Source of the DNA: Glycomyces xiaoerkulensis | GTDB lineage: Bacteria > Actinomycetota > Actinomycetes > Mycobacteriales > Micromonosporaceae | Direction: 5' to 3' | Assembly (NCBI RefSeq): GCF_002798405.1 | Contig: NZ_PGGV01000016.1 | Span: 248,001 to 312,000, forward strand | DNA: 64,000 bases | Part shown: one piece after another, positions 25,403 through 34,969 of the stretch | Numbering within the stretch: position 1 is the stretch's first letter | Layout of the letters: every line of letters starts with the position of its first letter | Made by a program: the position numbers and the translations under genes | Notes under the pieces: model-generated | The model's input: the letters and a program-made list of their open reading frames with translations, nothing else | What the model was told of the DNA's origin: nothing | Database searches by the model: none

Positions 25403-27678
25403 CCAGCCGGTTCAACGTCGTCGTCGACAGCGTCGGCGTCGCCTCGGCGACGCCGGACGAGAAGCAGCCGTACGCCGAACTGGGGCTCAAGGAAGACGAG
25501 TACGAACGCATCCGCGACGTGCTCGGCCGCCGGCCCACCCAGTCGGAGCTGGCGATGTACTCCATCATGTGGTCCGAGCACTGCTCGTACAAGTCCAGCA
25601 AGGTCCACCTGCGCCAGTTCGCGCGGAAGAACCCGAAGACCGACCGCCTGCTGGCCGGGATCGGCGAGAACGCCGGCGTGGTCGCCGTCGACGACGAGAT
25701 CGCGGTGACCTTCAAGGTCGAGTCCCACAACCACCCGTCCTACGTCGAACCCAAGCAGGGGGCGGCGACCGGCGTCGGCGGCATCATCCGCGACATCCTC
25801 GCCATGGGCGCCCGCCCGGTCGCGGTGATGGACTCGCTGCGCTTCGGCGACGCCGACCACCCCGACACCGCCCGCGTCCTGCCCGGCGTGGTCGACGGCG
25901 TCGGCCACTACGGCAACTGCGTCGGTCTGCCCAACATCGGCGGCGAGACCGTCTTCGACCCCAGCTACCAGGGCAACCCGCTCGTCAACGCGCTCAGCGT
26001 CGGCATCATGCCGCGGCGCCGCCTCCAGTCGATGCAGGCCAGCGGCGTCGGCAACGCGGTGATCCTGCTGGGCGCCAAGACCGGCCGCGACGGCATCGGC
26101 GGCGTCTCGGTCCTCGCCAGCGCCACCTTCGACGAGGACGGCGACGCCGACTCGCGACCCTCGGTGCAGGTCGGCGACCCGTTCACCGAGAAACTCCTCA
26201 TCGAATCCTGCCTGGAACTGTTCGACGCCGGACTCGTGGTCGGCATCCAGGACCTCGGCGGCGCCGGGCTCACCTGCGCCCTGTCGGAGACGGCCGCGGC
26301 CGGCGACGGCGGCATGCACGTCGACCTCGAACGGGTTCCGCTGCGCGCGGCCGGCATGGAGCCGCACGACATCCTCGCGTCCGAGTCCCAGGAGCGGATG
26401 CTCCTCATCGTCGACCCGGCCCACGCCGAGACCGTCCTGAAACGCGCCCACCGCTGGGGCCTGCTGGCCACCGAGATCGGCACCGTCACCGACAGCGGCC
26501 GGCTCGTGGTCGACTACCACGGCCAGACCGTCGTCGACGTGCCGCCGGCGAGCCTGGCCGACGAGGGCCCGGTCTACGAGCGGCCCATCGCCGAACCGAA
26601 CGACCGGGCGCTCGTCGCCGTCGACCGGGCCGAGACGCTGTCGCGCCCGTCCGGCGACGACGAGTTGCGGCAGACCGTCCTCGACATGGCCGCCTCCCCG
26701 AACCTGTGCGACCGCACCTGGGTCACCGAGCAGTACGACTCCTCGGTGTTCGGAAACACCGTCCTGGCCGCCCCGCACGACGCCGGGGTGCTGCGCCTGG
26801 ACGAGCGGACCGGCGTCGGCATCGCGATCTCCCTGGACGGCAACGGCCGCTACGCCCGCCTCGACCCGTACTCGGGGGCGCAGTCGGCGCTCGCCGAGGC
26901 CTACCGCAACGTCGCGACCACCGGTGCGACCCCGATCGCGGTCACCGACTGCCTGAACTTCGGCTCGCCGGAGGACCCGCACGTGATGTGGCAGTTCGAG
27001 CGCGCCGTGACCGGCATCGCCGACGGCTGCGAGCGCCTGGGCATCCCCGTGACCGGCGGCAACGTCTCCTTCTACAACCAGACCGGGCGCGAGGCCGTCC
27101 ACCCGACGCCCGTGATCGGCGTGCTCGGCGTCATCGACGACGTGCGGGGCCGGATCCCGGTCGGGCTGGGGGAGGCCGGCGACACCATCGCGCTGCTCGG
27201 CACGACCGCCGAGGAGCTCTCGGGCTCGGAGTGGGCCTGGGCCGCCCACCGCCACCTCGGCGGGGTCCCCCCGAAGGTCGACCTCGACCACGAGATGAAG
27301 CTGGCCGAACTGCTCGCGCGCCTGGCCTCGACCGAGCAGATCGCGGCCGCGCACGACCTGTCCGAAGGCGGGCTGTCGCAGGCGCTGGTGGAGGCGATCA
27401 TGCGCTCGGAGCTCGGCGCCCAGGTCCTGCTGCCCGAGGGCGTCGACCCGTTCACCTACCTGTTCAGCGAATCGACCGGGCGGGTGCTCATCGTGATCCC
27501 GCGCGGCCAGGAGGTGGCCGTGCGCGGGGCGTGCGAGCAGCGGGGAGTGCCGATCACGCCGTTGGGCGTGACCGACTCGAGCACCGACGGGCTGCACCTG
27601 CGCGACCACTTCGACATCACCCGCGACGACCTCGCGGCGGCCTGGAAGGGCCGCATCGGCGCGGGCCTGGGCGAATAG
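25399..27678 (+). CDS. purL: FGAM synthase subunit PurL
   Basis: ATP-dependent synthase subunit converting FGAR to FGAM using ammonia from PurQ. The 759 residues are the size of the small (bacterial/archaeal) PurL, with [26 protein letters not shown] and [18 protein letters not shown] in the first half, and [14 protein letters not shown] [11 protein letters not shown] and [15 protein letters not shown] in the second. It is coupled to purQ by an ATGA overlap. A hairpin terminator follows the stop. Confidence 0.98.
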   Translation: MTSRFNVVVDSVGVASATPDEKQPYAELGLKEDEYERIRDVLGRRPTQSELAMYSIMWSEHCSYKSSKVHLRQFARKNPKTDRLLAGIGENAGVVAVDDEIAVTFKVESHNHPSYVEPKQGAATGVGGIIRDILAMGARPVAVMDSLRFGDADHPDTARVLPGVVDGVGHYGNCVGLPNIGGETVFDPSYQGNPLVNALSVGIMPRRRLQSMQASGVGNAVILLGAKTGRDGIGGVSVLASATFDEDGDADSRPSVQVGDPFTEKLLIESCLELFDAGLVVGIQDLGGAGLTCALSETAAAGDGGMHVDLERVPLRAAGMEPHDILASESQERMLLIVDPAHAETVLKRAHRWGLLATEIGTVTDSGRLVVDYHGQTVVDVPPASLADEGPVYERPIAEPNDRALVAVDRAETLSRPSGDDELRQTVLDMAASPNLCDRTWVTEQYDSSVFGNTVLAAPHDAGVLRLDERTGVGIAISLDGNGRYARLDPYSGAQSALAEAYRNVATTGATPIAVTDCLNFGSPEDPHVMWQFERAVTGIADGCERLGIPVTGGNVSFYNQTGREAVHPTPVIGVLGVIDDVRGRIPVGLGEAGDTIALLGTTAEELSGSEWAWAAHRHLGGVPPKVDLDHEMKLAELLARLASTEQIAAAHDLSEGGLSQALVEAIMRSELGAQVLLPEGVDPFTYLFSESTGRVLIVIPRGQEVAVRGACEQRGVPITPLGVTDSSTDGLHLRDHFDITRDDLAAAWKGRIGAGLGE

Positions 27679-27689
27679 CGTCGACGAGG

Positions 27690-27717
27690 CGGTCCCGCTC
27701 CGGCCGGTGCGGGACCG
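27690..27717. terminator. Terminator between purL and the sterol-carrier gene
   Basis: CGGTCCCGC (27690-27698) and GCGGGACCG (27709-27717) form a 9-bp stem with a 10-nt loop, 12 nt after the purL stop. It sits between convergent genes and could serve both. Confidence 0.75.
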
Positions 27718-27736
27718 TTCACCGAGAATTCATGCT

Positions 27737-28072
27737 TCAGATGAGCGGCAACTGCTCCGACAGGTCGGCGCGCTGCCCGGAGGCCGTGGCCCGGCCCGAT
27801 GCGACCGCTTCGTCGAAGCGGATCCGCCCGGCGGCCAGTTCGAGGAAGACCAGCGGCGGGCATTCGACGACGTTCGGCGGGGTCCCGCGGCGATGCCTGG
27901 GGCCGGCGACGCACTGCACCGCCCCGTACGGTGGCACCCGCACTTCCACCGAATGCCCGGGTGCGCGCTCTGCCAGTCGCCCCAGCAGTTCGCGCACCGC
28001 GCCCTTGAGCGTCTCGCGATCCGGTGCCCTGTCGTCGTCCAACGCGGCGATGGCGTCGGCCACAGCATCCAT
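27737..28072 (-). CDS. Sterol carrier (SCP-like) family protein
   Basis: 111 residues. The conserved core RGTPPNVVECPPLVFLELAAG and the C-terminal GQRADLSEQLPLI are hallmarks of the actinobacterial sterol-carrier family protein found next to purL/purF (the Rv0807 position in M. tuberculosis). ATG 28072 has AAGGA upstream and gives a normal length. The family is thought to bind hydrophobic ligands, but its link to purine synthesis is unexplained. Confidence 0.85.
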   Translation of the reverse strand: MDAVADAIAALDDDRAPDRETLKGAVRELLGRLAERAPGHSVEVRVPPYGAVQCVAGPRHRRGTPPNVVECPPLVFLELAAGRIRFDEAVASGRATASGQRADLSEQLPLI

Positions 28073-28244
28073 GGAGATTCCTTCATGCAAGGTTAGAATT
28101 CGCGGGGTGGCGCCGAGCCGTTCGGCGCGCGCCGCTGTGCCCATACCCGCGTCCCGTAACCGAATTGAGACCAGGCATAGTGGCGTCGACGACCCGCGAC
28201 AGTGGGTGAACAGTGCCCTTGGGCATGCCCAGGAGGGGATGTAG

Positions 28245-30140
28245 ATGACTGCCGCAGAGGCCGATCGGAGCTGGGCCAAGAGTAGCCTCTCCCCGTCTCG
28301 GCCGAGGCCACGGGGTCGCCTGCGCACACGCCTGGTCGGACTCGCCGCGCTCTTCGGCGTCCTGCTCGGCGCCTTCGCTCTTCCGCAGGCCGCTCACGCC
28401 GCCGACTTCGAGCATTGGATCTCCACCGGTCACGACCAGTGGGTCGACGTCGGCGGTGCCCCCGCGTACGTCACCCACGAAGTCAAGGCGACCTTCGACG
28501 GCGACAAGGGTCCGCAGGACGTCGTCATCACCGCCGAACTCTCGGGCCTCGACGAACTCGCGAGCATCGACGTTCAGGAGGGCGCCTGCACCCGAACCAA
28601 CGTCGCCCAGGCCACCTGCTCGGGCATGACGCCGAACGAGCAGCGCCAGATCCAGTTCGTGATCGCCCCGGTCGGCGAGTCGGACTTGCCCGAAGGAGAG
28701 ACGAAGACCGGGGAACTCAAGATCAACGCCGGTGGCCGGGGCAACGGCGAGCAGAAGACCAGCGTCACCGTCGCCGGCCACGCCCAGGCCGGGCCGAGCT
28801 CGGTCACCGAGGTCGCCGGCCAGGTCACCTCGAACGCCGAACCGATCGACGGCGCCAAGGTCGTGCTCACCGACGGCGAAGGCACCGACCACGAGACCAG
28901 CACCGACGGCTCCGGTCAGTTCCGCTTCGAGGGCAGCGACGACGGCACCTTCATCGCGCCCGGCACGTTGAAACTCACCGTTTCCAAAGAGGGTTTCGAA
29001 GACCGCGAGACGGAGTTCGACGTCGCCGAGGGGACCGGCTTCAGCCAGAACATGACCATCGACCCGGTGGAAGAAGAAGCCGAGGAGACCACCGAAGCGG
29101 CTACCAGTGAGGCGGCCAGCGAGGAGCCCACGCCGTCGGTGGCCGCCGCCGAGGGCGGCGGCATGTCCGGGACGCTGCTCTTCCTCCTGATCGTCGGCGG
29201 CCTGCTGGTCGTCGGCGGCATCGTCGGCATCATCTTCCTGCTGCGCGGCGGCAAGGACGACGATGAAGTGGGCGCCGAGGACCGCTTCCCCGAAGGGCCC
29301 CCCGACCACCAGCCGACCGCCGCCCAGGTCGGCAGCCCCGGTGTCTACCAGTCGGGGCCGGCTCCGGGGGCCGAGGCCCCCACCATGGTTCACAACGGAC
29401 CGCTCGTCCAGGACGGCCAGGCCGGCGCTCCGGGGGCTCCCGGCGCCCCCGGCTCGGCGTTCGGCCCCGCCTACGGCTCCGGCGACGACTCCACGCAGGT
29501 GATGCCGCAGGCCGGCGGGCCCGGCGGCCCGCCCCCGGAGGACGACACCCGGATCCTCTCCACCGTCCAGGGACCCGGCGGGCCCGGTCGACCGGGAGCC
29601 CCCGGCGGCCCCCCGAACGTCCCCGGCGCCCCCCAGGGCCCCGGCGGCGACTCCACGCAGGTGATGCCGCAGGCCGGCGGGCCCGGCGGCCCGCCCCCGG
29701 CGCGGCCCCCGCAGAGCTCGTTCGGCGATCCGGCCGCCACTCAGCCGCATCCGTCGCCGACGCCGCCGCCGACCGGTTCGTCGATGTTCGAGCCGCCTCG
29801 GCCGAGCCCGTCGCCGCAGCCGCCAGCCGGACACGACCCGTACGCGCCGCCGCCGCAGCCGAGCCCGTCGCCGCAGCCGAGCCCGCAGCAGTCGCCGTAC
29901 CCGCCGCAGGGCGGGCGTGACCCGTATGCGCCGCCGCCTGCGACGGACGAGCCGTACGCGCCCGGGCAGGCCCAGGGCATGCCGCAGGGCGGCTACGGAT
30001 CGCAGCCGCCGGCCTCCCCGTACGGGGCCGACCGGCCGCAGCGCCCCGAGGACGAGGACCCGCCGACCCCCTCGCGCTACCGCCGCGACGACGAGCGCCG
30101 AGGCTGGGGCGAGTGGGACGACCGGCCCCGCTCCTGGTGA
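28245..30140 (+). CDS. Surface protein with carboxypeptidase-regulatory-like domain and long Pro/Gly cytoplasmic tail
   Basis: 631 residues from ATG 28245 (AGGAGGGG upstream). Basic N-region and signal helix (about 28-52, cleavage near AHA-ADF); extracellular part to about 300 with a beta domain holding two Cys (ACTRTNVAQATC), a CarboxypepD_reg-like domain (VAGQVTSNAEPIDGAKVVLTDG) and an acidic Glu/Thr linker. One membrane helix (about 309-331) is followed by RGGK, so the 300-residue tail should be cytoplasmic. The tail is Pro/Gly-rich, with collagen-like GAPGAPGAPG and three Asp-Thr-[Gln/Arg]-[Val/Ile] sites (Thr 417, 435, 471). Placement between purL and purF is odd. Function unknown; kinase or FHA signalling is speculation. 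Confidence 0.75.
   Translation: MTAAEADRSWAKSSLSPSRPRPRGRLRTRLVGLAALFGVLLGAFALPQAAHAADFEHWISTGHDQWVDVGGAPAYVTHEVKATFDGDKGPQDVVITAELSGLDELASIDVQEGACTRTNVAQATCSGMTPNEQRQIQFVIAPVGESDLPEGETKTGELKINAGGRGNGEQKTSVTVAGHAQAGPSSVTEVAGQVTSNAEPIDGAKVVLTDGEGTDHETSTDGSGQFRFEGSDDGTFIAPGTLKLTVSKEGFEDRETEFDVAEGTGFSQNMTIDPVEEEAEETTEAATSEAASEEPTPSVAAAEGGGMSGTLLFLLIVGGLLVVGGIVGIIFLLRGGKDDDEVGAEDRFPEGPPDHQPTAAQVGSPGVYQSGPAPGAEAPTMVHNGPLVQDGQAGAPGAPGAPGSAFGPAYGSGDDSTQVMPQAGGPGGPPPEDDTRILSTVQGPGGPGRPGAPGGPPNVPGAPQGPGGDSTQVMPQAGGPGGPPPARPPQSSFGDPAATQPHPSPTPPPTGSSMFEPPRPSPSPQPPAGHDPYAPPPQPSPSPQPSPQQSPYPPQGGRDPYAPPPATDEPYAPGQAQGMPQGGYGSQPPASPYGADRPQRPEDEDPPTPSRYRRDDERRGWGEWDDRPRSW
29486..29538 (+). repeat. 53-bp direct repeat, copy 1
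   Basis: Identical over 53 bp to 29648-29700 inside the Pro/Gly tail. It encodes DSTQVMPQAGGPGGPPP. The copies are in the same frame, 162 bp apart. Confidence 0.9.
29648..29700 (+). repeat. 53-bp direct repeat, copy 2
   Basis: Second copy of the repeat at 29486-29538. Complete identity at every codon position, including wobble bases, points to recent duplication or gene conversion rather than only protein-level selection. Confidence 0.9.
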
Positions 30141-30257
30141 CCGAACCCTCGCCTCGCCGCGCGTGATCGCCTGATCGGGATGGTGGAGTTCGCCGCCGCT
30201 TCGGATAGACTGTGACAAGGCGCCTCCCGCCCGCCACACACCAACCGAGGAGTTGCA

Positions 30258-31763
30258 GTGACCCGAGGTGACGGTCAACTCACCACGGAACTCGATCCCG
30301 ACCAGCCCGGCCCCCGCGACGCCTGCGGCGTCGTGGGCGTGTGGGCACCGGGGGAAGAGGTCTCCAAGCTCACCTACTTCGGGCTGTACGCGCTGCAGCA
30401 CCGCGGCCAGGAAGCGGCCGGGATCGCCGTCTCCGACGGCTCCCGCACCGTGGTTTACAAGGACCTCGGCCTGGTGGCCCAGGTCTTCGACGAGTCCACG
30501 CTCGCCCCGCTCCAGGGCCACATGGCCATCGGCCACGCCCGGTACTCCACCACCGGGGCCTCCACCTGGGATAACGCCCAGCCGACCATCAGGTCGACCA
30601 CCACGGGCACCGCTATCGCCTTGGCCCACAACGGGAATCTCGTCAACACCGCCGACCTGCTCGAGGAGGTCGACCGGCTCGGCGTCGAGATGGGCGAGAA
30701 CACCTCCGACACGCACCTGATCACCGCGCTGCTGACCGCCCGCCCCGACGAGTCGGTCACCGCCGCCGCCGAGCGCGTCCTGCCGCAACTGCGCGGCGCT
30801 TTCTGCCTGGTGTTCACCGACGAGAACACGCTGTACGCCGCCCGCGATCCGCAGGGCGTCCACCCGCTGGTCCTGGGCCGGCTGGCCTCGGGGTGGGCCG
30901 TCGCCAGCGAGACGGCCGCGCTCGACACCATCGGCGCGCAGTTCGTGCGCGAGGTCGAGCCCGGCGAGATGGTCGCGATCGACGAATACGGGCTGCGTTC
31001 GACCCGGTTCGCCAACCCCGAGCCGAAGAACTGCCTGTTCGAGTACGTCTACCTGGCCCGCCCCGACTCGAACCTCGCCGGGCGCAACGTATACGCCACC
31101 CGCGTCGAGGTCGGGCGCGTCCTCGCCGACGAGCATCCGGTCGAGGCCGACCTGGTGATCGGGGTGCCCGAGTCCGGCATCCCCGCCGCGATCGGCTACG
31201 CCGAGGCGTCCGGCACCCCGTACGGGCAGGGCTTCACCAAGAACTCCTATGTGGGGCGCACCTTCATCCAGCCGTCGCAGTCGCTGCGCCAGCTCGGCAT
31301 CCGCCTCAAGCTCAATCCCCTGGTCGACCAGATCCGCGGCAAGCGCCTGGTCATCGTCGACGACACCATCGTGCGCGGCAACACCCAGCGGGCGCTGGTG
31401 CGGATGCTGCGCGAGGCCGGGGCGGTCGAGGTCCACATCCGGATCTCGGCGCCGCCGGTCAAGTGGCCGTGCTTCTACGGCATCGACTTCGCCACCCGCG
31501 CCGAGCTGATCGCCGGCAGTCTCGACGTAGACGGCATCCGCGCCCAGATCGGCGCCGACAGCCTCGGCTACGTCTCCCAGCAGGGCCTCGTGCGGGCCAC
31601 CGAGCAGCCGGCCTCCCGGTTGTGCATGGCCTGCTTCGACGGCCGGTACCCGATCGAACTCCCCGCCGCCGACCTCATCGGCAAGCACCTCCTGGAATCG
31701 CAGTCTCCAACACCGCAACCCACCGAAGCGAGCACGCAAGTGCGGGAAGGGACCACAGCGTGA
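30258..31763 (+). CDS. purF: Amidophosphoribosyltransferase
   Basis: First step of purine synthesis: PRPP plus glutamine gives phosphoribosylamine. 501 residues; the 21-residue leader before Cys (RDACGVVGVW) would be removed so that Cys becomes the N-terminal glutaminase nucleophile. The Ntn domain has LQHRGQEAAGIAV and GHARYSTTG; the PRTase domain has the PRPP loop VIVDDTIVRGNTQ. Cys residues in KNCLFEYVY and LCMACFDG fit Fe-S-containing PurF. GTG 30258 has GAGGAG upstream. The stop overlaps the purM start (GTGA). Confidence 0.97.
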   Translation: MTRGDGQLTTELDPDQPGPRDACGVVGVWAPGEEVSKLTYFGLYALQHRGQEAAGIAVSDGSRTVVYKDLGLVAQVFDESTLAPLQGHMAIGHARYSTTGASTWDNAQPTIRSTTTGTAIALAHNGNLVNTADLLEEVDRLGVEMGENTSDTHLITALLTARPDESVTAAAERVLPQLRGAFCLVFTDENTLYAARDPQGVHPLVLGRLASGWAVASETAALDTIGAQFVREVEPGEMVAIDEYGLRSTRFANPEPKNCLFEYVYLARPDSNLAGRNVYATRVEVGRVLADEHPVEADLVIGVPESGIPAAIGYAEASGTPYGQGFTKNSYVGRTFIQPSQSLRQLGIRLKLNPLVDQIRGKRLVIVDDTIVRGNTQRALVRMLREAGAVEVHIRISAPPVKWPCFYGIDFATRAELIAGSLDVDGIRAQIGADSLGYVSQQGLVRATEQPASRLCMACFDGRYPIELPAADLIGKHLLESQSPTPQPTEASTQVREGTTA

Positions 31764-32842
31764 GCAGCGGCACCTCCACCAGACGGGGCAGCATCTCCTA
31801 CGCCTCCGCGGGCGTCGACATCGCCGCGGGCGACCAGGCCGTCGAGGCCCTCGAACCATCGATCCGCAAGACCGCCAGGCCCGAGGTCGTCGGCGGCATC
31901 GGCGGCTTCGCGGGGCTGTTCGCCCTCGACGTCGACAAGTACACCAAGCCCCTGCTGGCCTCCTCGACCGACGGCGTGGGCACCAAGCTCGTCATCGCCC
32001 AGCGGCTGGACATCCACGACACGGTCGGCATCGACCTGGTCGCGATGGTCGTCGACGACCTCGTGGTGTGCGGCGCCGAGCCGCTGTTCCTGCTCGACTA
32101 CATCGCCACCGGCCAGGTGGTGCCCGAGCGGATCGCCGACATCGGCGCCGGCATCGCCGACGGCTGCCGCTACGCCGGCTGCTCCCTGATCGGCGGCGAG
32201 ATCGCCGAGCACCCCGGGGTGATGAAGGCCGACGACTACGACATCTCCGCCACCGGCGTCGGCGTGGTGGAGGCCGACGCGCTGCTGGGTCCCGAGCGGG
32301 TCAAGCCCGGCGACGTCGCGATCGCCATGCGCGCTTCGGGCCTGCACTCCAACGGCTTCTCGCTGGTGCGGGAGGCCCTGTTCGGCGACGGCGGGATGGA
32401 GCTGACGACCGAGGTGCCCGAGTTCGGCAGGCAGCGCACCCTGGGCGAGGAGCTGCTGACGCCGACGCACATCTACGCCAAGGAGTGCCTGGAGCTGGCC
32501 AAGGAGTGCGACGTGCACGCCTTCGCCCACATCACCGGCGGCGGCATCGCGGGCAACCTGGTCCGATCGATCCCGGACGGCTTGACCGTCCAGGTCGACC
32601 GCTCGACCTGGACCCCGAACCCGGTGTTCGACGTGGTCCAGCGCATCGGCGGCATCAGCGACCAGGAGATGGAGCGCACCTTCAACATGGGCGTGGGCAT
32701 GATCGCCGTGGTGGCCCCCGACCAGGTCGACCGTTCGCTGGCGGTGCTGACCGCCCGCCACCTCGAGTCGTGGGTGATCGGCGAGGTCGCCGAGGGCGAC
32801 GACGCGGTCAAGCTGACCGGGAACTACCGGAAGCCTGCCTAG
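31760..32842 (+). CDS. purM: Phosphoribosylformylglycinamidine cyclo-ligase
   Basis: ATP-dependent closure of the imidazole ring (FGAM to AIR). The 360 residues show SYASAGVDIAAGD at the N-terminus, SSTDGVGTKLVIAQ, GGEIAEHPG and the C-terminal HITGGGIAGNLVR and FNMGVGM motifs. GTG 31760 overlaps the purF stop by 4 nt, so purF-purM form one operon. The last 35 bp overlap the convergent PAP2 gene. Confidence 0.97.
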   Translation: MSSGTSTRRGSISYASAGVDIAAGDQAVEALEPSIRKTARPEVVGGIGGFAGLFALDVDKYTKPLLASSTDGVGTKLVIAQRLDIHDTVGIDLVAMVVDDLVVCGAEPLFLLDYIATGQVVPERIADIGAGIADGCRYAGCSLIGGEIAEHPGVMKADDYDISATGVGVVEADALLGPERVKPGDVAIAMRASGLHSNGFSLVREALFGDGGMELTTEVPEFGRQRTLGEELLTPTHIYAKECLELAKECDVHAFAHITGGGIAGNLVRSIPDGLTVQVDRSTWTPNPVFDVVQRIGGISDQEMERTFNMGVGMIAVVAPDQVDRSLAVLTARHLESWVIGEVAEGDDAVKLTGNYRKPA

Positions 32843-33857
32843 GCACGGCAGCGGCCTCCCGCCGCCTCGCCGACCGGGTGGTCAGCAGCAGCCACGCCAG
32901 TCCCAGGACCGGCAGGACCGCCGCCGAGATCAGCGCCGGTACCAGTGGCAGGGTGGGCGTGATCATCACGCCCACGATCAGGATGGTGAGGATCAGGATC
33001 GTGCTGCGCCGCGCCGGGTCGAACACCCGCAGCGGCCCGAGCGGCAGGTCGTGCCAGTCGACGCGTTTGGCCGCGCGGAGGATGACGATCCCCAGCATGA
33101 AACCGGCCGGCTCGTCCAGCAGCCAGTGCTGGCCGGTGTAGACCTGTCCGACCGCGACCAGCACCGGCGGTGCGATCAGCAGCGTCAAGCGCAGCCACCT
33201 GGGAAGCAGCCCGCCGATGAGCATGACGATGAGGCCGAACAGCAGGATCGAGTTGACCGCGTGGCCCGACGGGTAGGCGGTCGCGTCGGTGATGGCGCCG
33301 CCGCCCTCCGGGTGGTAGGTGAACAGCATCGGCCCCTCCGGCGAGACCTTCCCCAGGGCGAACGGATGCTGGGAGAGCGGGCGGCCCAGCAGGTGCTTCA
33401 TGCCCAGGATGACCGCCAGGGTGATGAACGACAGCACGTACATCAGCATCGGGCGGATGGACCTCGACCGCAGTGCGCACCAGACGGCGAAGGCGAGTGT
33501 GAGCGGCGCGACGTACTTCGCCTGGCCCAGCAGCACGACCGTGCGTCCGGCATCCCAAAGCCACTGTACTTTGTGCTCTATCACCCACAGACGCAGTTCG
33601 TAGTCGAGCTCGACCAGCGGCGAGGGGAAGGTGAGCAGCGCCGACATGACCAGGAACGCGGCGAGCAGCCACAGGTCGGGCCGCAGGCTCCGGGGCCGCT
33701 CGGCGTACGGTTCCCAGTCGAACCAATCGACGGGGATGTAGCGGCGCATCGGCCGGAGGAGCTGCTCGACGACGGCGTCGTCGGCAACGGTCACACCCCG
33801 GTCCTTGATGCCCGCGCTTCGGCGCCCGGTCCCGGCCCGGTTCGTTTCGGATGGCAT
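32808..33857 (-). CDS. PAP2 family membrane phosphatase
   Basis: Integral membrane acid phosphatase, likely acting on lipid phosphates or pyrophosphates on the outer face. About 349 residues, with a 40-residue cytoplasmic N-terminus and roughly eight helices. The three PAP2 motifs are present: KHLLGRPL, YPSGHAVN and GQHWLLDEPAG (catalytic His residues in the last two). ATG 33857 is one choice; GTG 33796 (GVTVADD) is an alternative with a better purine-rich leader. The C-terminus is basic and its last codons lie antisense to the end of purM. Confidence 0.85.
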   Translation of the reverse strand: MPSETNRAGTGRRSAGIKDRGVTVADDAVVEQLLRPMRRYIPVDWFDWEPYAERPRSLRPDLWLLAAFLVMSALLTFPSPLVELDYELRLWVIEHKVQWLWDAGRTVVLLGQAKYVAPLTLAFAVWCALRSRSIRPMLMYVLSFITLAVILGMKHLLGRPLSQHPFALGKVSPEGPMLFTYHPEGGGAITDATAYPSGHAVNSILLFGLIVMLIGGLLPRWLRLTLLIAPPVLVAVGQVYTGQHWLLDEPAGFMLGIVILRAAKRVDWHDLPLGPLRVFDPARRSTILILTILIVGVMITPTLPLVPALISAAVLPVLGLAWLLLTTRSARRREAAAVPRQASGSSRSA

Positions 33858-34231
33858 ATCTGGATATTCGCTTGTGAACCTTAAATCCGGCGGCTCCACT
33901 TCCGAAATGGGCTTGAGTTGTTATCAGGTCGGTATAAATGCTGCAGTTTGCGACGCACGGGTATTGCGCCCATTCGGCATCGATCGGCACAGCGGGCTCA
34001 GGAGCCGCAGACATGCGCCTCAATGGTCACCCTGATCGCTTTCCCTTTCGGCCAAAGGAGAGAGTGACGGGCGCAACAGAAACATCGATCCCGATGTCCA
34101 TCCCGCAACGATGAATCGGTGACCGGGTCCACACCGCACCGTGGGCACTGCATGCGACGGCGCCGCCGAGGGGTTCGGCGTCCACTTCGAGGTGTGGAGC
34201 CACGGGTCGGGAGATCGCCGCGCGGGTGCCG
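33858..34231. other. Non-coding gap before the fucose operon end
   Basis: About 370 bp between the PAP2 start and the last gene of the fucose operon, both on the minus strand. It should hold the PAP2 promoter. I see no credible gene, no long hairpin and no T-rich terminator for the fucose operon. Confidence 0.4.
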
Positions 34232-34969
34232 TCAGCGGACGAGGCGGAGGCCGGACATGCCTCCGTCGACGGCGACGCTGGTGCCGGTCAGCGACTTGTT
34301 GACCGGGGAGGCGAGGTAGACGATCGCCTCGGCGACCTCCTCGGGGCCCACCAGGCGGCCGGTCGGTTGGCGCGCTTCCAGTTTCCGGCGTTCGTCCTCG
34401 GGGTCCTCGGCCTGGTCGAGCAGGCGGCCGATCCACGGGGTGTCGGCCGTGCCGGGGGCCACCGAGTTCACCCGGATGCCTTCGGCCACATGGTCGGCGG
34501 CCATCGCCTGGGTCAGGGAGTGCACCGCGCCCTTCGACGCCGAGTACAGGGCCCGCTTCACCAGGCCGGCGGTGGCGGCGATCGAGGAGGTGTTCACGAT
34601 CGCAGGCGACTCGGAGGCGCGCAGGTGCGGCAGGCACGCCCGCGCCAGTCGGACCATGCCGAGCAGATTGACGTCGAGCACCCGGACCCACTGCTTGTCG
34701 GAGTTGTCCTCGACGGTGCCGACCGCCCCGATCCCGGCGTTGTTGACCAGGACGTCGATGCCGCCGAAGTGATCGACGACGGCCTCGACCGCCTGGCGCA
34801 CCCGGTGGTCGTCGGCCACGTCGCACCGGGCCGACCAGTGCTTCGGGCTCTCGTTCAGATCGAGGACGGCGACGTTCGCGCCGCGGGCGGCGAAGGCGTC
34901 GGCGGCGGCCTCGCCGATGCCGGACGACCCGCCGGAGACGGCGACGGTGAGTCCCTTGAAATCAGCCAT
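34232..34969 (-). CDS. SDR oxidoreductase, probable 2-keto-3-deoxy-L-fuconate 4-dehydrogenase
   Basis: NAD(P)-dependent short-chain dehydrogenase of 245 residues. The cofactor loop is [10 protein letters not shown], followed by NNAG, the active-site Ser region NTSSIAA, YSASK and the C-terminal [12 protein letters not shown]. It is the last gene of a five-gene operon for oxidation of L-fucose; the expected reaction is 2-keto-3-deoxy-L-fuconate to 2,4-diketo-3-deoxy-L-fuconate. The start overlaps the dehydratase stop by 8 nt. The substrate is assigned from context because SDR sequences do not reveal it. Confidence 0.85.
   Translation of the reverse strand: MADFKGLTVAVSGGSSGIGEAAADAFAARGANVAVLDLNESPKHWSARCDVADDHRVRQAVEAVVDHFGGIDVLVNNAGIGAVGTVEDNSDKQWVRVLDVNLLGMVRLARACLPHLRASESPAIVNTSSIAATAGLVKRALYSASKGAVHSLTQAMAADHVAEGIRVNSVAPGTADTPWIGRLLDQAEDPEDERRKLEARQPTGRLVGPEEVAEAIVYLASPVNKSLTGTSVAVDGGMSGLRLVR

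Noticed and set aside
29740-29770. GCATCCGTCGCC inside the surface-protein gene resembling the same motif
   Set aside because: It lies in coding Pro/Ser repeats, lacks the CGACTGG half and has no promoter context.
28083-31859. Very long open minus-strand frame (over 1200 codons)
   Set aside because: It is the complement of the surface protein and purF; its translation is Arg/Gly/Val-rich low-complexity with no domain.
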